In this document: positions 1-8,187 of the stretch, piece by piece
How the letters are laid out: each line of letters opens with the position of its first letter
Position numbering within the stretch: position 1 is the first letter of the stretch
Origin: an uncultured Clostridia bacterium
Lineage (GTDB): Bacteria; Bacillota; Clostridia; TANB77; CAG-508
Direction: 5' to 3'
Assembly (NCBI GenBank): GCA_934162255.1
Contig: CAKPIG010000001.1
Location: 128,218 to 192,217, forward strand
DNA length: 64,000 bases
Notes under the pieces: generated by a model
What the model saw: only the letters and a program-made list of their open reading frames with translations
What the model was told of the DNA's origin: nothing
Database searches by the model: none
Translations under genes and position numbers: made by a program

Positions 1-1
1 A

Positions 2-121
2 ATAGAAGGAAGAAGATTGCTAAATAATAATCCGAGTGTAGATAAAGAAGTAAAACAAATATTAAATGATTTCATAACAATGCAAGAAGATAGTGTTGAA
101 ACATTGAAAAAATATTTATAA
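2..121 (+). CDS. C-terminal end of an unidentified gene (partial)
   Basis: An open frame enters from the left edge and gives 39 residues ending in KKYL before TAA at 119-121. The piece is helical and charged and carries no motif I recognise. A strong hairpin terminator follows immediately, which supports this being the true end of a gene. The identity cannot be decided from this fragment; it belongs to a transcription unit separate from the glycolytic operon that follows. Confidence 0.6.
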   Translation: MEGRRLLNNNPSVDKEVKQILNDFITMQEDSVETLKKYL

Positions 122-126
122 ATTTC

Positions 127-156
127 AAAATACTACTTGCAAAGTAGTATTTTTTA
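127..156 (+). terminator. Rho-independent terminator
   Basis: Arms at 127-138 and 142-153 form a 12-bp stem with a 3-base loop, running into a T-rich tail. It closes the gene that enters from the left edge and isolates it from gap. Confidence 0.85.
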
Positions 157-201
157 TTATAGAATTAAATTGCCTTAAAAGGTAAATAATTAAAGATTAT
201 A

Positions 202-225
202 GTTAGATTTTTATATAACTCTAAC
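202..225 (+). promoter_or_regulatory. Leader hairpin ahead of the gap ribosome-binding site
   Basis: GTTAGA (202-207) and TCTAAC (220-225) can pair just upstream of the AAAGGAGG site of gap. A weak promoter candidate (TTGCCT at 170-175, GATTAT at 195-200, spacing 19) lies before it. A 5' hairpin next to the ribosome-binding site is a common mRNA-stabilising arrangement for abundant glycolytic messages. The role here is inference; an alternative AGTTA/TAACT pairing exists in the same stretch. Confidence 0.35.
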
Positions 226-246
226 AATAAAAAGGAGGAAATTTTT

Positions 247-1257
247 ATGTCAGTAAAAGTAGGAATTAATGGTTTTGGAAGAATAGGAATGCTATCATTC
301 CAAGCAGCATTAAAAAAAGAGGGGGTAGAAGTAGTCGCAATAAATGATCCATTTATAACAGCAGATTACATGGCTTATATGACAAAATTTGATACTGTAC
401 ATGGAAGATTCGAAGGAACAGTTGAAGAAAAAGATGGAAATCTAGTAGTAGATGGACAAGTAATAAAAGTATTTAATGAAATGGAACCAAGAAATATTCC
501 ATGGGGAGAACTTGGAGTAGAATATGTATTAGAATGTTCAGGAGTATTCAAAACATTAGAAAAAGCACAAGCCCATATAGATGCAGGTGCAAAAAAAGTA
601 GTTATAAGTGCACCATCAAAAGATGCACCAATGTTTGTAATGGGAGTTAATAATGAAACATATACATCTGATATGAATATTGTATCAAATGCATCATGTA
701 CAACAAACTGCTTAGCACCACTTGCTAAAGTTATAAACGATAATTTTGGAATAAAAGATGGATTAATGACAACAGTACACAGTACAACAGCTACACAAAA
801 AACAGTAGATGGAGCATCTAAAAAAGATTGGAGAGGTGGTAGAGCTGCAGCAGCAAATATAATACCATCATCTACAGGAGCAGCAAAAGCAGTAGGAAAA
901 GTAATACCATCATTAAATGGAAAATTAACAGGAATGTCATTCAGAGTTCCAACAGTTGATGTTTCAGTTGTTGACTTAACAGTTAACTTAGAAAGACCAA
1001 CAACATATGAAGAAATATGTGAAACAGTAAAAAGAGCATGTGAAAATGAAATGAAAGGAATAATGGATTACACAGATGAAGCAGTTGTTTCATCAGACTT
1101 TATAAGTGATCCACATACATCAATTTTTGATGCAACAGCAGGAATAATGTTAACAGATACATTTGTTAAATTAGTAGCTTGGTATGACAATGAATGGGGA
1201 TATTCAAATAAATTAGTAGATTTAGCAGCATATATGGCAAGTGTTGATCATAACTAA
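247..1257 (+). CDS. gap: Glyceraldehyde-3-phosphate dehydrogenase
   Basis: This 336-residue enzyme oxidises glyceraldehyde-3-phosphate to 1,3-bisphosphoglycerate with NAD in the cytoplasm, the entry step of lower glycolysis. The N-terminal Rossmann motif GINGFGRIG is present, and the ND pair near residues 33-34 is typical of NAD-preferring forms. The catalytic cysteine is in SNASCTTNC (about C151), with the partner histidine near H178 in TTVHSTT. Length is normal for the family. The start follows AAAGGAGG with ideal spacing. It is the first gene of an operon that continues with pgk, tpiA, gpmI and eno; a 150-base structured gap separates it from pgk. Confidence 0.98.
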   Translation: MSVKVGINGFGRIGMLSFQAALKKEGVEVVAINDPFITADYMAYMTKFDTVHGRFEGTVEEKDGNLVVDGQVIKVFNEMEPRNIPWGELGVEYVLECSGVFKTLEKAQAHIDAGAKKVVISAPSKDAPMFVMGVNNETYTSDMNIVSNASCTTNCLAPLAKVINDNFGIKDGLMTTVHSTTATQKTVDGASKKDWRGGRAAAANIIPSSTGAAKAVGKVIPSLNGKLTGMSFRVPTVDVSVVDLTVNLERPTTYEEICETVKRACENEMKGIMDYTDEAVVSSDFISDPHTSIFDATAGIMLTDTFVKLVAWYDNEWGYSNKLVDLAAYMASVDHN

Positions 1258-1280
1258 TTTTTGACACAAATTTTATAAAA

Positions 1281-1377
1281 ATTATGGTGTGAAATTCTAA
1301 TATATACCATTTATGAGCCGACAGTGGATTAATACCATAATATGTTTTGGCAATAAAATGATATTATATTAGAATTT
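1281..1377 (+). promoter_or_regulatory. Structured gap-pgk intergenic element
   Basis: A perfect 13-bp inverted repeat (1292-1304 with 1365-1377) encloses about 60 bases. A second complementary pair, ATTATGGT (1281-1288) with ACCATAAT (1334-1341), crosses the first, so the two stems form either a pseudoknot or two mutually exclusive folds. The outer stem ends 30 bases before the pgk start. A TTGACA at 1261-1266 just after the gap stop could be a -35 box, but its -10 (TATGGT) is poor. It matches no riboswitch class I can recall. An mRNA-processing or stability element is the simplest reading. Confidence 0.4.
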
Positions 1378-1407
1378 TTACGCTGTTTAAAAAGGAGAAA
1401 AATAAAT

Positions 1408-2592
1408 ATGAGTAAAAAAACTGTAAAAGATATTGATTTAAAAGGAAAAAGAGTATTTGTAAGATGTGATTTTAATGTACCTATGGACGAAAATCAAAAT
1501 ATTACAGACAATAGAAGAATTGTTGCAGCATTACCTACAATAAAATACTTAATTGAACAAGGGTGCAAAATAGTTTTAAGTTCACATTTAGGAAGACCAA
1601 AGGGAGAATTTAAACCAGAATATTCATTAGCACCTGTTGCAAAAGAATTATCAAAACTATTAGGACAAGATGTTTTAATGGCGAAAGATGTTGTTGGAGA
1701 AAGTGCTATGAGTCTAGCAAAATCATTACAACCAGGTCAAGTAATGTTACTTGAAAATGTAAGATTTCATAGAGAAGAAACAGACAATGATCCAGAATTT
1801 GCTAAAAAACTAGCAAGTATGGGAGATGTTTTTGTAAATGATGCATTTGGAACAGCACATAGAGCACATGCTTCAACAGAAGGAGTATCACATTATTTAC
1901 CAGCTGTATCAGGATTCTTAATAGAAAAAGAATTAAAGTTTTTAGGAGAAGCTTTAAACAATCCAGAAAGACCTTTTGTAGCAATACTTGGTGGGGCTAA
2001 AGTATCAGACAAAATAGGAGTAATAGATAACTTATTAGAAAAAGTTGATACATTAATAATAGGAGGAGGAATGTCATACACATTCTTTAAAGCTCAAGGA
2101 TATGAAGTTGGAGATTCTATTTGTGAAGAAGATAAATGTGAATTAGCACTATCATTAATGGAAAAAGCAAAAGAAAAAGGCGTAAAATTAATGCTTCCAG
2201 TAGATACTAAGATAGGTAAAGAATTTACTAGTGATACAGAATGCAAAACAGTTCCTAGTACAGAGATTCCAGAAGGATGGCAAGGCTTAGATATTGGAGA
2301 AAAAACAATTAAAATGTATGAAGAGGAATTGAAAAAAGCTAAAACTGTAGTATGGAATGGACCTTTAGGTGTATTTGAATTTGATAAATTTGCAGTAGGA
2401 ACAAATGAAATTGCAAAAACTTTAGCTCAAATAGATGCAACAACTATAATTGGGGGAGGAGATTCTGCTGCAGCAATAGAAAAATGTGGAGTCGCAGATA
2501 AAGTAACACATATTTCAACTGGAGGAGGAGCTTCACTTGAATTCCTAGAAGGAAAGAAATTACCAGGAATTGAATGTTTACAAGATAAATAA
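1408..2592 (+). CDS. pgk: Phosphoglycerate kinase
   Basis: This 394-residue cytoplasmic enzyme transfers the acyl phosphate of 1,3-bisphosphoglycerate to ADP, the first ATP-yielding step of glycolysis. Family marks visible are the N-terminal VFVRCDFNVP, the substrate-binding arginine regions in SSHLGRP and VNDAFGTAHRAHAS, the hinge segment ILGGAKVSDK, and the C-terminal nucleotide loop GGGDSAAA. Length fits the bacterial family. It starts after AAAGGAG. A small Nudix gene begins 12 bases after its stop, so the two are almost certainly co-transcribed. Confidence 0.98.
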   Translation: MSKKTVKDIDLKGKRVFVRCDFNVPMDENQNITDNRRIVAALPTIKYLIEQGCKIVLSSHLGRPKGEFKPEYSLAPVAKELSKLLGQDVLMAKDVVGESAMSLAKSLQPGQVMLLENVRFHREETDNDPEFAKKLASMGDVFVNDAFGTAHRAHASTEGVSHYLPAVSGFLIEKELKFLGEALNNPERPFVAILGGAKVSDKIGVIDNLLEKVDTLIIGGGMSYTFFKAQGYEVGDSICEEDKCELALSLMEKAKEKGVKLMLPVDTKIGKEFTSDTECKTVPSTEIPEGWQGLDIGEKTIKMYEEELKKAKTVVWNGPLGVFEFDKFAVGTNEIAKTLAQIDATTIIGGGDSAAAIEKCGVADKVTHISTGGGASLEFLEGKKLPGIECLQDK

Positions 2593-2604
2593 AGGATGTA
2601 GAAA

Positions 2605-3171
2605 ATGAAAACAATACAATACAAAGTATATGATAAAGAAGGAAAACTTAGAAAATTAATTGATAAAAATAAAGAAAAGCAATTAGACGAAAATGAATGG
2701 TTGAATGGTGTAACATGTTTTGTAATAAATGAAAAAGGAGAAGTCCTTATTGAAAAAAGAGTAAATAATGGACTCACACCTGGCAAATTAGATTTGTGTT
2801 CAGGGCATGTTGATGGAGAAGAAACTCAAACACAAGCTATGATAAGAGAATTAAGAGAAGAATTAGGAATACAATTAGAGGAATCAATAAATGTAACCAA
2901 AATTACTTCCGATGGTGTTCCACTACAATTTGAGAGTTCAGGAAAATTAAAAAACTTCTTTATTACATTTTATTGTTTAAGGAGAAATAGATCTGATGTT
3001 ATACTTCAAAAAAGTGAAATTGATAAAATAGTTTGGTTACCACTTGAAGAGACATTTGAACTAATAAAAAGTGGAAGAACTAAATTCCCTAAAAATTATG
3101 ATTATAAAGAGATATTTGAAGAAGTTAGAAGTATTTGTAATAACAAAGAAAGAGGAAGAGAACAAATATGA
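2605..3171 (+). CDS. Nudix hydrolase
   Basis: This 188-residue protein has a complete Nudix box at about residues 67-89: GHVDGE, E, seven residues, then RELREELG, which carries the catalytic and metal-binding glutamates. The N-terminal half resembles isopentenyl-diphosphate-isomerase-like Nudix enzymes (ITCFVINEKGE pattern followed by KR and a G-rich turn). The family hydrolyses nucleoside diphosphates linked to another group; the substrate here cannot be read from sequence. The gene sits between pgk and a guanylate-kinase-like gene inside the glycolytic operon, overlaps the latter by 4 bases (ATGA), and is probably translationally coupled to it. A nucleotide-cleaning role is inferred. Confidence 0.85.
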   Translation: MKTIQYKVYDKEGKLRKLIDKNKEKQLDENEWLNGVTCFVINEKGEVLIEKRVNNGLTPGKLDLCSGHVDGEETQTQAMIRELREELGIQLEESINVTKITSDGVPLQFESSGKLKNFFITFYCLRRNRSDVILQKSEIDKIVWLPLEETFELIKSGRTKFPKNYDYKEIFEEVRSICNNKERGREQI

Positions 3172-3722
3172 TAGTAACATTATCAGGAGTAACAGGAACA
3201 GGAAAATCTTTTTTTAAAAACGCTATTTCCAAAGAACTAAAATTCAAAAATTTAGTAATAGTTACAACTAGAAAAAGGAGAATAGGAGAAGTTGGTGGAA
3301 TAGATAAAGAATTTGTAAGTGAAGAAGAATTTGAAAAATTAAAAAAAGAAAAACAAATAGTAGTAGATTTTGAATTTCTTGGAGCAAAATATGCATACAG
3401 AAAAGCCGATCTTGCTTCAGATGTCAATCAGGTAACAGAGGTACATTATAATACAATATATAATTTTAAAAATAATGCAACAAATGTATTTGCAATTTAT
3501 ATTATACCAAAAGACTTAGAAAGAGCAAAACAAGAATTAAAAAATAGAAATTTGGCAGAAGAAGTTGAGAAAGACCGTTTAAAAGAAATAGATGAACATG
3601 TAAAAGAATATGAACAAAATAAAGATTTACAGAACCAATTTGACTATGTTTTTATAAATGATTATACAGAAAAATCAAAAAATGATTTACTAAAAATAAT
3701 AAAAGAAAGAATTGATAGATAG
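3168..3722 (+). CDS. Guanylate-kinase-like P-loop protein
   Basis: This 184-residue protein has the P-loop GVTGTGKS at residues 7-14 and the guanylate kinase segment TTRKRRIGEVGGID at about 33-46, which in the family binds GMP. The tyrosine normally found in the G-x-D-Y-x-F element is lysine here (GIDKEF), and the region after it is shorter and diverged. It may be the cell's guanylate kinase, moved away from its usual yicC-remA position (that locus at 13.5-15.5 kb lacks gmk), or a relative acting on another nucleotide. It overlaps the Nudix gene by 4 bases and precedes tpiA. Confidence 0.75.
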   Translation: MIVTLSGVTGTGKSFFKNAISKELKFKNLVIVTTRKRRIGEVGGIDKEFVSEEEFEKLKKEKQIVVDFEFLGAKYAYRKADLASDVNQVTEVHYNTIYNFKNNATNVFAIYIIPKDLERAKQELKNRNLAEEVEKDRLKEIDEHVKEYEQNKDLQNQFDYVFINDYTEKSKNDLLKIIKERIDR

Positions 3723-3745
3723 ATTTTTTAAAAGGAGGTCAGAAA

Positions 3746-4498
3746 ATGAGAAAAAAAGTAATAGCTGGAAACTGGAAAATGAATATGCTTCCAAATGAAG
3801 CAATGGCATTTATAGAGCAAATAGCACCAATAGCAAATGAATCAGAACATGAAATTGTATTATGTGTACCATATACAGATTTGTTTTATTCTCTTTTGAC
3901 AGCACAAGGAACAAAAATAAGAATTGGAGCTCAAAATATGCATTGGGAAGAAAAAGGAGCATATACAGGAGAAGTTTCAGGACAAATGTTAAAAGTAATT
4001 GGCGTTGAATATGTAATAATAGGACATTCTGAAAGAAGACAATATTTTGCTGAAACAGATGAAACAGTAAATAAAAAGATAAAATCAGCACTAAAATATG
4101 ACCTAAAACCAATAGTATGCGTTGGAGAAACATTAGAGCAAAGAGAAGCTGGACAAACAGAAAAAGTTGTAACAAATCAGATAGAAAAAGCATTCGAAGG
4201 AATAGAAGGAACTAGCTTAGAAAAAATCATTATAGCATATGAACCAATCTGGGCAATAGGAACAGGAAAAACTGCAACAAAAGAAGATGCAAATGAAACA
4301 ATTAAGCAAATAAGAAAAAAAGTTGAAGAAATGTATGGACAAAACATTGCGAATGGAGTTATAATACAGTACGGCGGAAGTGTGAAATCATCAAATTCAA
4401 AAGAATTATTTGAGATGTCAGATATAGATGGAGGACTTATAGGAGGAGCAAGTTTAAATTCTGAAGAATTTTCAAAAATAATTAAATTTGATAAATAA
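3746..4498 (+). CDS. tpiA: Triosephosphate isomerase
   Basis: This 250-residue TIM-barrel enzyme interconverts dihydroxyacetone phosphate and glyceraldehyde-3-phosphate. GNWKMN near the N terminus holds the substrate lysine, IIGHSERR holds the catalytic histidine, and AYEPIWAIGTG holds the catalytic glutamate followed by the mobile loop; the phosphate-binding YGGSV and GGASL are present near the C terminus. Length is typical. It starts after AAAGGAGG. It follows the guanylate-kinase-like gene by 23 bases and precedes gpmI by 27 bases in the glycolytic operon. Confidence 0.98.
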   Translation: MRKKVIAGNWKMNMLPNEAMAFIEQIAPIANESEHEIVLCVPYTDLFYSLLTAQGTKIRIGAQNMHWEEKGAYTGEVSGQMLKVIGVEYVIIGHSERRQYFAETDETVNKKIKSALKYDLKPIVCVGETLEQREAGQTEKVVTNQIEKAFEGIEGTSLEKIIIAYEPIWAIGTGKTATKEDANETIKQIRKKVEEMYGQNIANGVIIQYGGSVKSSNSKELFEMSDIDGGLIGGASLNSEEFSKIIKFDK

Positions 4499-4525
4499 TT
4501 AAGTGCAATGAAAGGAATGTAGAAA

Positions 4526-6058
4526 ATGAAAAAAAAACCAGTAATGTTAATGATATTAGATGGTTTTGGAATAAATGAAAATACAGATGGAAATGCCGTC
4601 AAATTAGCCAAAACACCTAATATAGATAAACTAATGAAAAAATATCCAACAACTCAAATTTATACAAGTGGGTTGAAAGTTGGTTTACCAGAAGGACAAA
4701 TGGGTAACTCAGAAGTAGGACATACAAATATAGGAGCTGGTAGAATTGTATACCAAGAATTAACCAAAATAACAAAATCAATAGAAGATGGAGACTTCTT
4801 TTCTATTCCAGAATTAGTTGAAGCAATAGAAAATTGTAAAAAGTACAATTCAAAACTTCATATATTAGGTTTGGTTTCAGATGGAGGAGTTCATAGCCAC
4901 ATTAGACATTTATATGGATTATTAGAACTTGCTAAAAGAAGAGATTTTGAAAATGTATATGTTCACTGCTTCTTAGACGGTAGAGACACACCACCAGCAT
5001 CTGCAGAAGGATATATTGCAGACTTAGAAGATAAAATGAAAGAAAAAGGATTAGGAAAAATTGCAAGCATTTCAGGAAGATATTACGCAATGGATAGAGA
5101 TAAGAGATGGGATAGAGTTAAAAAATGTTATGATGCATTAGTAAGAGGAGAAGGAAATAAATCAACCTCTGCTACAATTGCAATTGAAGACTCATATCAA
5201 AAAGAAGTATTTGATGAATTTGTTGAACCAACAGTAATTTGCAATGGAGATACTCCAATTGCAAAAATAGAAAATCACGATTCAGTTATATTCTTTAACT
5301 TTAGACCAGATAGAGCTAGACAAATAACAAGAGCAATAGTAGACAAAGATTTTAAAGATTTTGAAACAGAAAAACTTGATGTTGACTTTGTATGTTTTAC
5401 AAGTTATGACGAAACAATGCCAAATGTAAAAGTTGCATTCAAAAAAGAACCATTAGTTAACACTTATGGTGAAGTAGTAAGTAAACATGGATTAACACAA
5501 CTTCGTATAGCAGAAACAGAAAAATATGCACATGTAACATTTTTCTTTAATGGAGGAGAAGAAAAACAATATCCTGGGGAAGACAGAATATTAGTACCTT
5601 CACCAAAAGTTGCAACATATGATTTACAACCAGAAATGAGTGCTGAGGAAGTAACTGTAAATGTAATTAATGCAATAAATTCAGCAAAATATGATACAAT
5701 TATATTAAACTATGCAAATCCAGATATGGTAGGTCATACAGGAAGCTTGCCAGCTGCAATAAAAGCTGTTGAAAAGATAGATGATTGTGTTGGAAGAGTA
5801 GTGAAAGCAATTTTAAATCAACATGGAACACTCTTAATTACTGCAGACCATGGTAATTGTGAGCAGATGATTGATTATAAAACAGGAGAGCCACATACAG
5901 CACATACAACTAACCCAGTTCCACTTATACTAGTTACAGAAAATGAAAAATTAAAAATAAAATCAGGAAAATTAGCAGATTTAGCACCAACAATGTTGGA
6001 ATTATTAGGAATAGAAAAACCAGAAGAAATGACAGGTGAAAGTATATTAGTAAAATAA
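4526..6058 (+). CDS. gpmI: Phosphoglycerate mutase, cofactor-independent
   Basis: This 510-residue enzyme converts 3-phosphoglycerate to 2-phosphoglycerate without bisphosphoglycerate, using two manganese ions. The alkaline-phosphatase-like fold is shown by the N-terminal LDGFG, the phosphoserine motif GNSEVGH (about residues 56-62), the arginine-rich phosphate site DGRDTPP, and the late metal ligands in TADHGN and HTAHTT. Length is right for GpmI. The start has a GGAATG site 10 bases upstream. It lies between tpiA and the YezG-like gene that precedes eno. Confidence 0.98.
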   Translation: MKKKPVMLMILDGFGINENTDGNAVKLAKTPNIDKLMKKYPTTQIYTSGLKVGLPEGQMGNSEVGHTNIGAGRIVYQELTKITKSIEDGDFFSIPELVEAIENCKKYNSKLHILGLVSDGGVHSHIRHLYGLLELAKRRDFENVYVHCFLDGRDTPPASAEGYIADLEDKMKEKGLGKIASISGRYYAMDRDKRWDRVKKCYDALVRGEGNKSTSATIAIEDSYQKEVFDEFVEPTVICNGDTPIAKIENHDSVIFFNFRPDRARQITRAIVDKDFKDFETEKLDVDFVCFTSYDETMPNVKVAFKKEPLVNTYGEVVSKHGLTQLRIAETEKYAHVTFFFNGGEEKQYPGEDRILVPSPKVATYDLQPEMSAEEVTVNVINAINSAKYDTIILNYANPDMVGHTGSLPAAIKAVEKIDDCVGRVVKAILNQHGTLLITADHGNCEQMIDYKTGEPHTAHTTNPVPLILVTENEKLKIKSGKLADLAPTMLELLGIEKPEEMTGESILVK

Positions 6059-6073
6059 ACAAGGGTGAAAGAA

Positions 6074-6745
6074 GTGTTAAATAATACAAAAAAAATAAAA
6101 GAATTATATGAAGAAATTCAAAGGTCAATATTCTATATTATTCCTGGAAAATGGGATGAAGTATATTTATATGCATCAATCATAGATAGATTAGGAAAAG
6201 TTCAAACAGGAGAAATGTATTTCTACTTTATGCCAAAAAGCTTATTAAAACATAAATTTGTAAATGTATATGAAGTGCCTAAAATTTATGATATAGAAGA
6301 AGATGAATATTTAAAGCTAGTTGAACAATTATATGACAAAATAAAAGAATTAAAAGAAGCATTTAAAGAATCTGGACAAACAGAATGGACTAATATAACA
6401 ATATCGATAAGAAACAATAGATTTAAAGTAGAATACAGCTTTGATAAATGTGTTGGAAATAAAGATATGTATTATAATCACCATATATATTGGAGATATA
6501 AATATTTGAAAATAGAACCACACAGCAAAAAAGAAAAACAAGCAATGAATGAATATATAGTTGCAAAAAACGCTTGTAAAAAGAAAAACGAAATCTATGA
6601 AACAGGAATATATTTAAAAAGAAAAACCAATATAGTTGCATTTGACACGACAGATTTTAAAGAAACTCAAAAAGTAGAATATTTGATGGAAAAACAAAAT
6701 TCCAAAAAAATAAGAAATCAAATATTAAGTAACAAAAAAATTTAA
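6074..6745 (+). CDS. YezG-like (DUF600) immunity protein
   Basis: About 223 residues. The first 150 match the YezG/DUF600 pattern as I know it: an opening ELYEEI helix, the segment IIPGKWDEVYLYA, a YFYF strand, the long helix ELYDKIKELKEAF, then the turn GQTEWTNIT and the late strand-helix HHIYWRYKYL. YezG proteins neutralise LXG-type secreted nuclease toxins of the YeeF family. No toxin is present in the window. The last 60 residues are a basic extension without recognised motif. I chose GTG at 6074 because AAGGG lies 8 bases before it; GTG at 6065 is inside that site. It sits between gpmI and eno, 13 bases from eno. Confidence 0.72.
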   Translation: MLNNTKKIKELYEEIQRSIFYIIPGKWDEVYLYASIIDRLGKVQTGEMYFYFMPKSLLKHKFVNVYEVPKIYDIEEDEYLKLVEQLYDKIKELKEAFKESGQTEWTNITISIRNNRFKVEYSFDKCVGNKDMYYNHHIYWRYKYLKIEPHSKKEKQAMNEYIVAKNACKKKNEIYETGIYLKRKTNIVAFDTTDFKETQKVEYLMEKQNSKKIRNQILSNKKI

Positions 6746-6758
6746 GGAGGAAATTACA

Positions 6759-8066
6759 ATGAAAGAATATTTAGGAATTGAAGAAATTAAGGCATTAGAG
6801 GTATTAGACTCTAGAGGAAATCCAACTGTACAAGTAACAGTAACAGCATATGATGGAAGCACAGGTGTTGCAATGGTACCATCAGGAGCTTCAACAGGAA
6901 GTTTTGAAGCAGTTGAATTAAGAGATGGAGATAAATCTAGATATTTAGGAAAAGGTGTTTTAAAAGCAGTAAAAAATGTAAATAAAATAATTGCACCAAA
7001 ATTAGAAGATATGAATATATATGATCAAGCCGAAATAGATAAAACACTTATAGAATTAGATGGAACAGAAAATAAAGGAAAATTAGGAGCAAATGCAACA
7101 TTAGGTGTATCTCTTGCTGTTGCTAAAGCTGCAGCTACATCACTAGGTCTAGAATTATATCAATATATAGGTGGACCAAATGCAAAAGTTATGCCAGTTC
7201 CAATGATGAACATCATGAATGGTGGAAAACATGCAGACTCTACATTAAGTGTACAAGAATTTATGATAATGCCAGTTGGAGCACCAAACTTTACAGAATG
7301 TTTACGTATGTGTGCAGAAATATATCATAACTTAAAGAAAGTTCTAAATGAAAAAGGTTTAGCAACAGGTGTTGGAGATGAAGGTGGATTTGCACCAAAT
7401 GTTAAAGATGAAGATGAAGCACTTCAATTAATAATGGAAGCTATAGAAAAAGCTGGATATAAACCAGGAGAGGAAGTTGCACTAGCACTAGATGTTGCTG
7501 CAACAGAAATGTATGATGAAGCAAAGAAAATTGGAAAAGAAGGACAATATCACTTCTGGAAGATAGGAGTTACAAAAACAGAAGATGAAATGATAGACTT
7601 CTTAGAAGATTTAGTAAATAGATATCCAATCATTTCAATAGAAGATGGTTTAGCAGAAGAAGATTGGAATGGATGGAAAAAATTAACAGATAGATTAGGA
7701 AACAGAATTCAATTAGTTGGAGATGACTTATTTGTAACAAATATGAAGAGATTACAAAAAGGTATTGATTTAGGTGTAACAAATAGTATCTTAATTAAAT
7801 TAAACCAAATAGGAACACTAACAGAAACACTAGATGCAATAGAATTAGCAAATAAACATGGAATGACAGCTGTTGTATCACACAGAAGTGGTGAAACAGA
7901 AGACACAACACTTGCAGATGTAGCTGTAGCAACAAATGCAGGTCAAATAAAAACAGGAGCACCATGCAGAACAGATAGAGTTGCTAAATATAACAGATTA
8001 CTAAATATTGAAAATGAATTAGGAGATATTGCTCAATATTTAGGAAGAAAAGCAATAGTAAAATAG
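6759..8066 (+). CDS. eno: Enolase
   Basis: This 435-residue enzyme dehydrates 2-phosphoglycerate to phosphoenolpyruvate in the cytoplasm with magnesium. The N-terminal capping loop SRGNPTVQV, the acid residues of GVGDEGGFAPN, metal ligands in ALDVAATE, SIEDGLAEEDW and VGDDLFVTN, and the catalytic lysine region SILIKLNQIGT followed by SHRSGETED are all intact. Length is normal. It starts after TAAGGAGG. It is the last gene of the glycolytic operon and is followed by a terminator. Confidence 0.99.
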   Translation: MKEYLGIEEIKALEVLDSRGNPTVQVTVTAYDGSTGVAMVPSGASTGSFEAVELRDGDKSRYLGKGVLKAVKNVNKIIAPKLEDMNIYDQAEIDKTLIELDGTENKGKLGANATLGVSLAVAKAAATSLGLELYQYIGGPNAKVMPVPMMNIMNGGKHADSTLSVQEFMIMPVGAPNFTECLRMCAEIYHNLKKVLNEKGLATGVGDEGGFAPNVKDEDEALQLIMEAIEKAGYKPGEEVALALDVAATEMYDEAKKIGKEGQYHFWKIGVTKTEDEMIDFLEDLVNRYPIISIEDGLAEEDWNGWKKLTDRLGNRIQLVGDDLFVTNMKRLQKGIDLGVTNSILIKLNQIGTLTETLDAIELANKHGMTAVVSHRSGETEDTTLADVAVATNAGQIKTGAPCRTDRVAKYNRLLNIENELGDIAQYLGRKAIVK

Positions 8067-8075
8067 TTTATAGAG

Positions 8076-8105
8076 ATAGGAGTTTTTATAGCTCCTATTT
8101 TTCTA
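8076..8105 (+). terminator. Rho-independent terminator after eno
   Basis: ATAGGAG (8076-8082) pairs with CTCCTAT (8092-8098) and runs into a T-rich tract. It ends the glycolytic operon. Confidence 0.85.
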
Positions 8106-8124
8106 TATTTTTTTTGAAAAATAC

Positions 8125-8153
8125 TTGTACTTTTTGGCATTTAATGTTATGAT
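8125..8153 (+). promoter_or_regulatory. Promoter candidate for the rml operon
   Basis: TTGTAC at 8125-8130 and TATGAT at 8148-8153 are 17 bases apart, between the eno terminator and rmlD. The -35 box is weak, so this is a moderate call. Confidence 0.45.
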
Positions 8154-8187
8154 TTATTCGATATTTTCAAACTAAGGAGGAATCATG

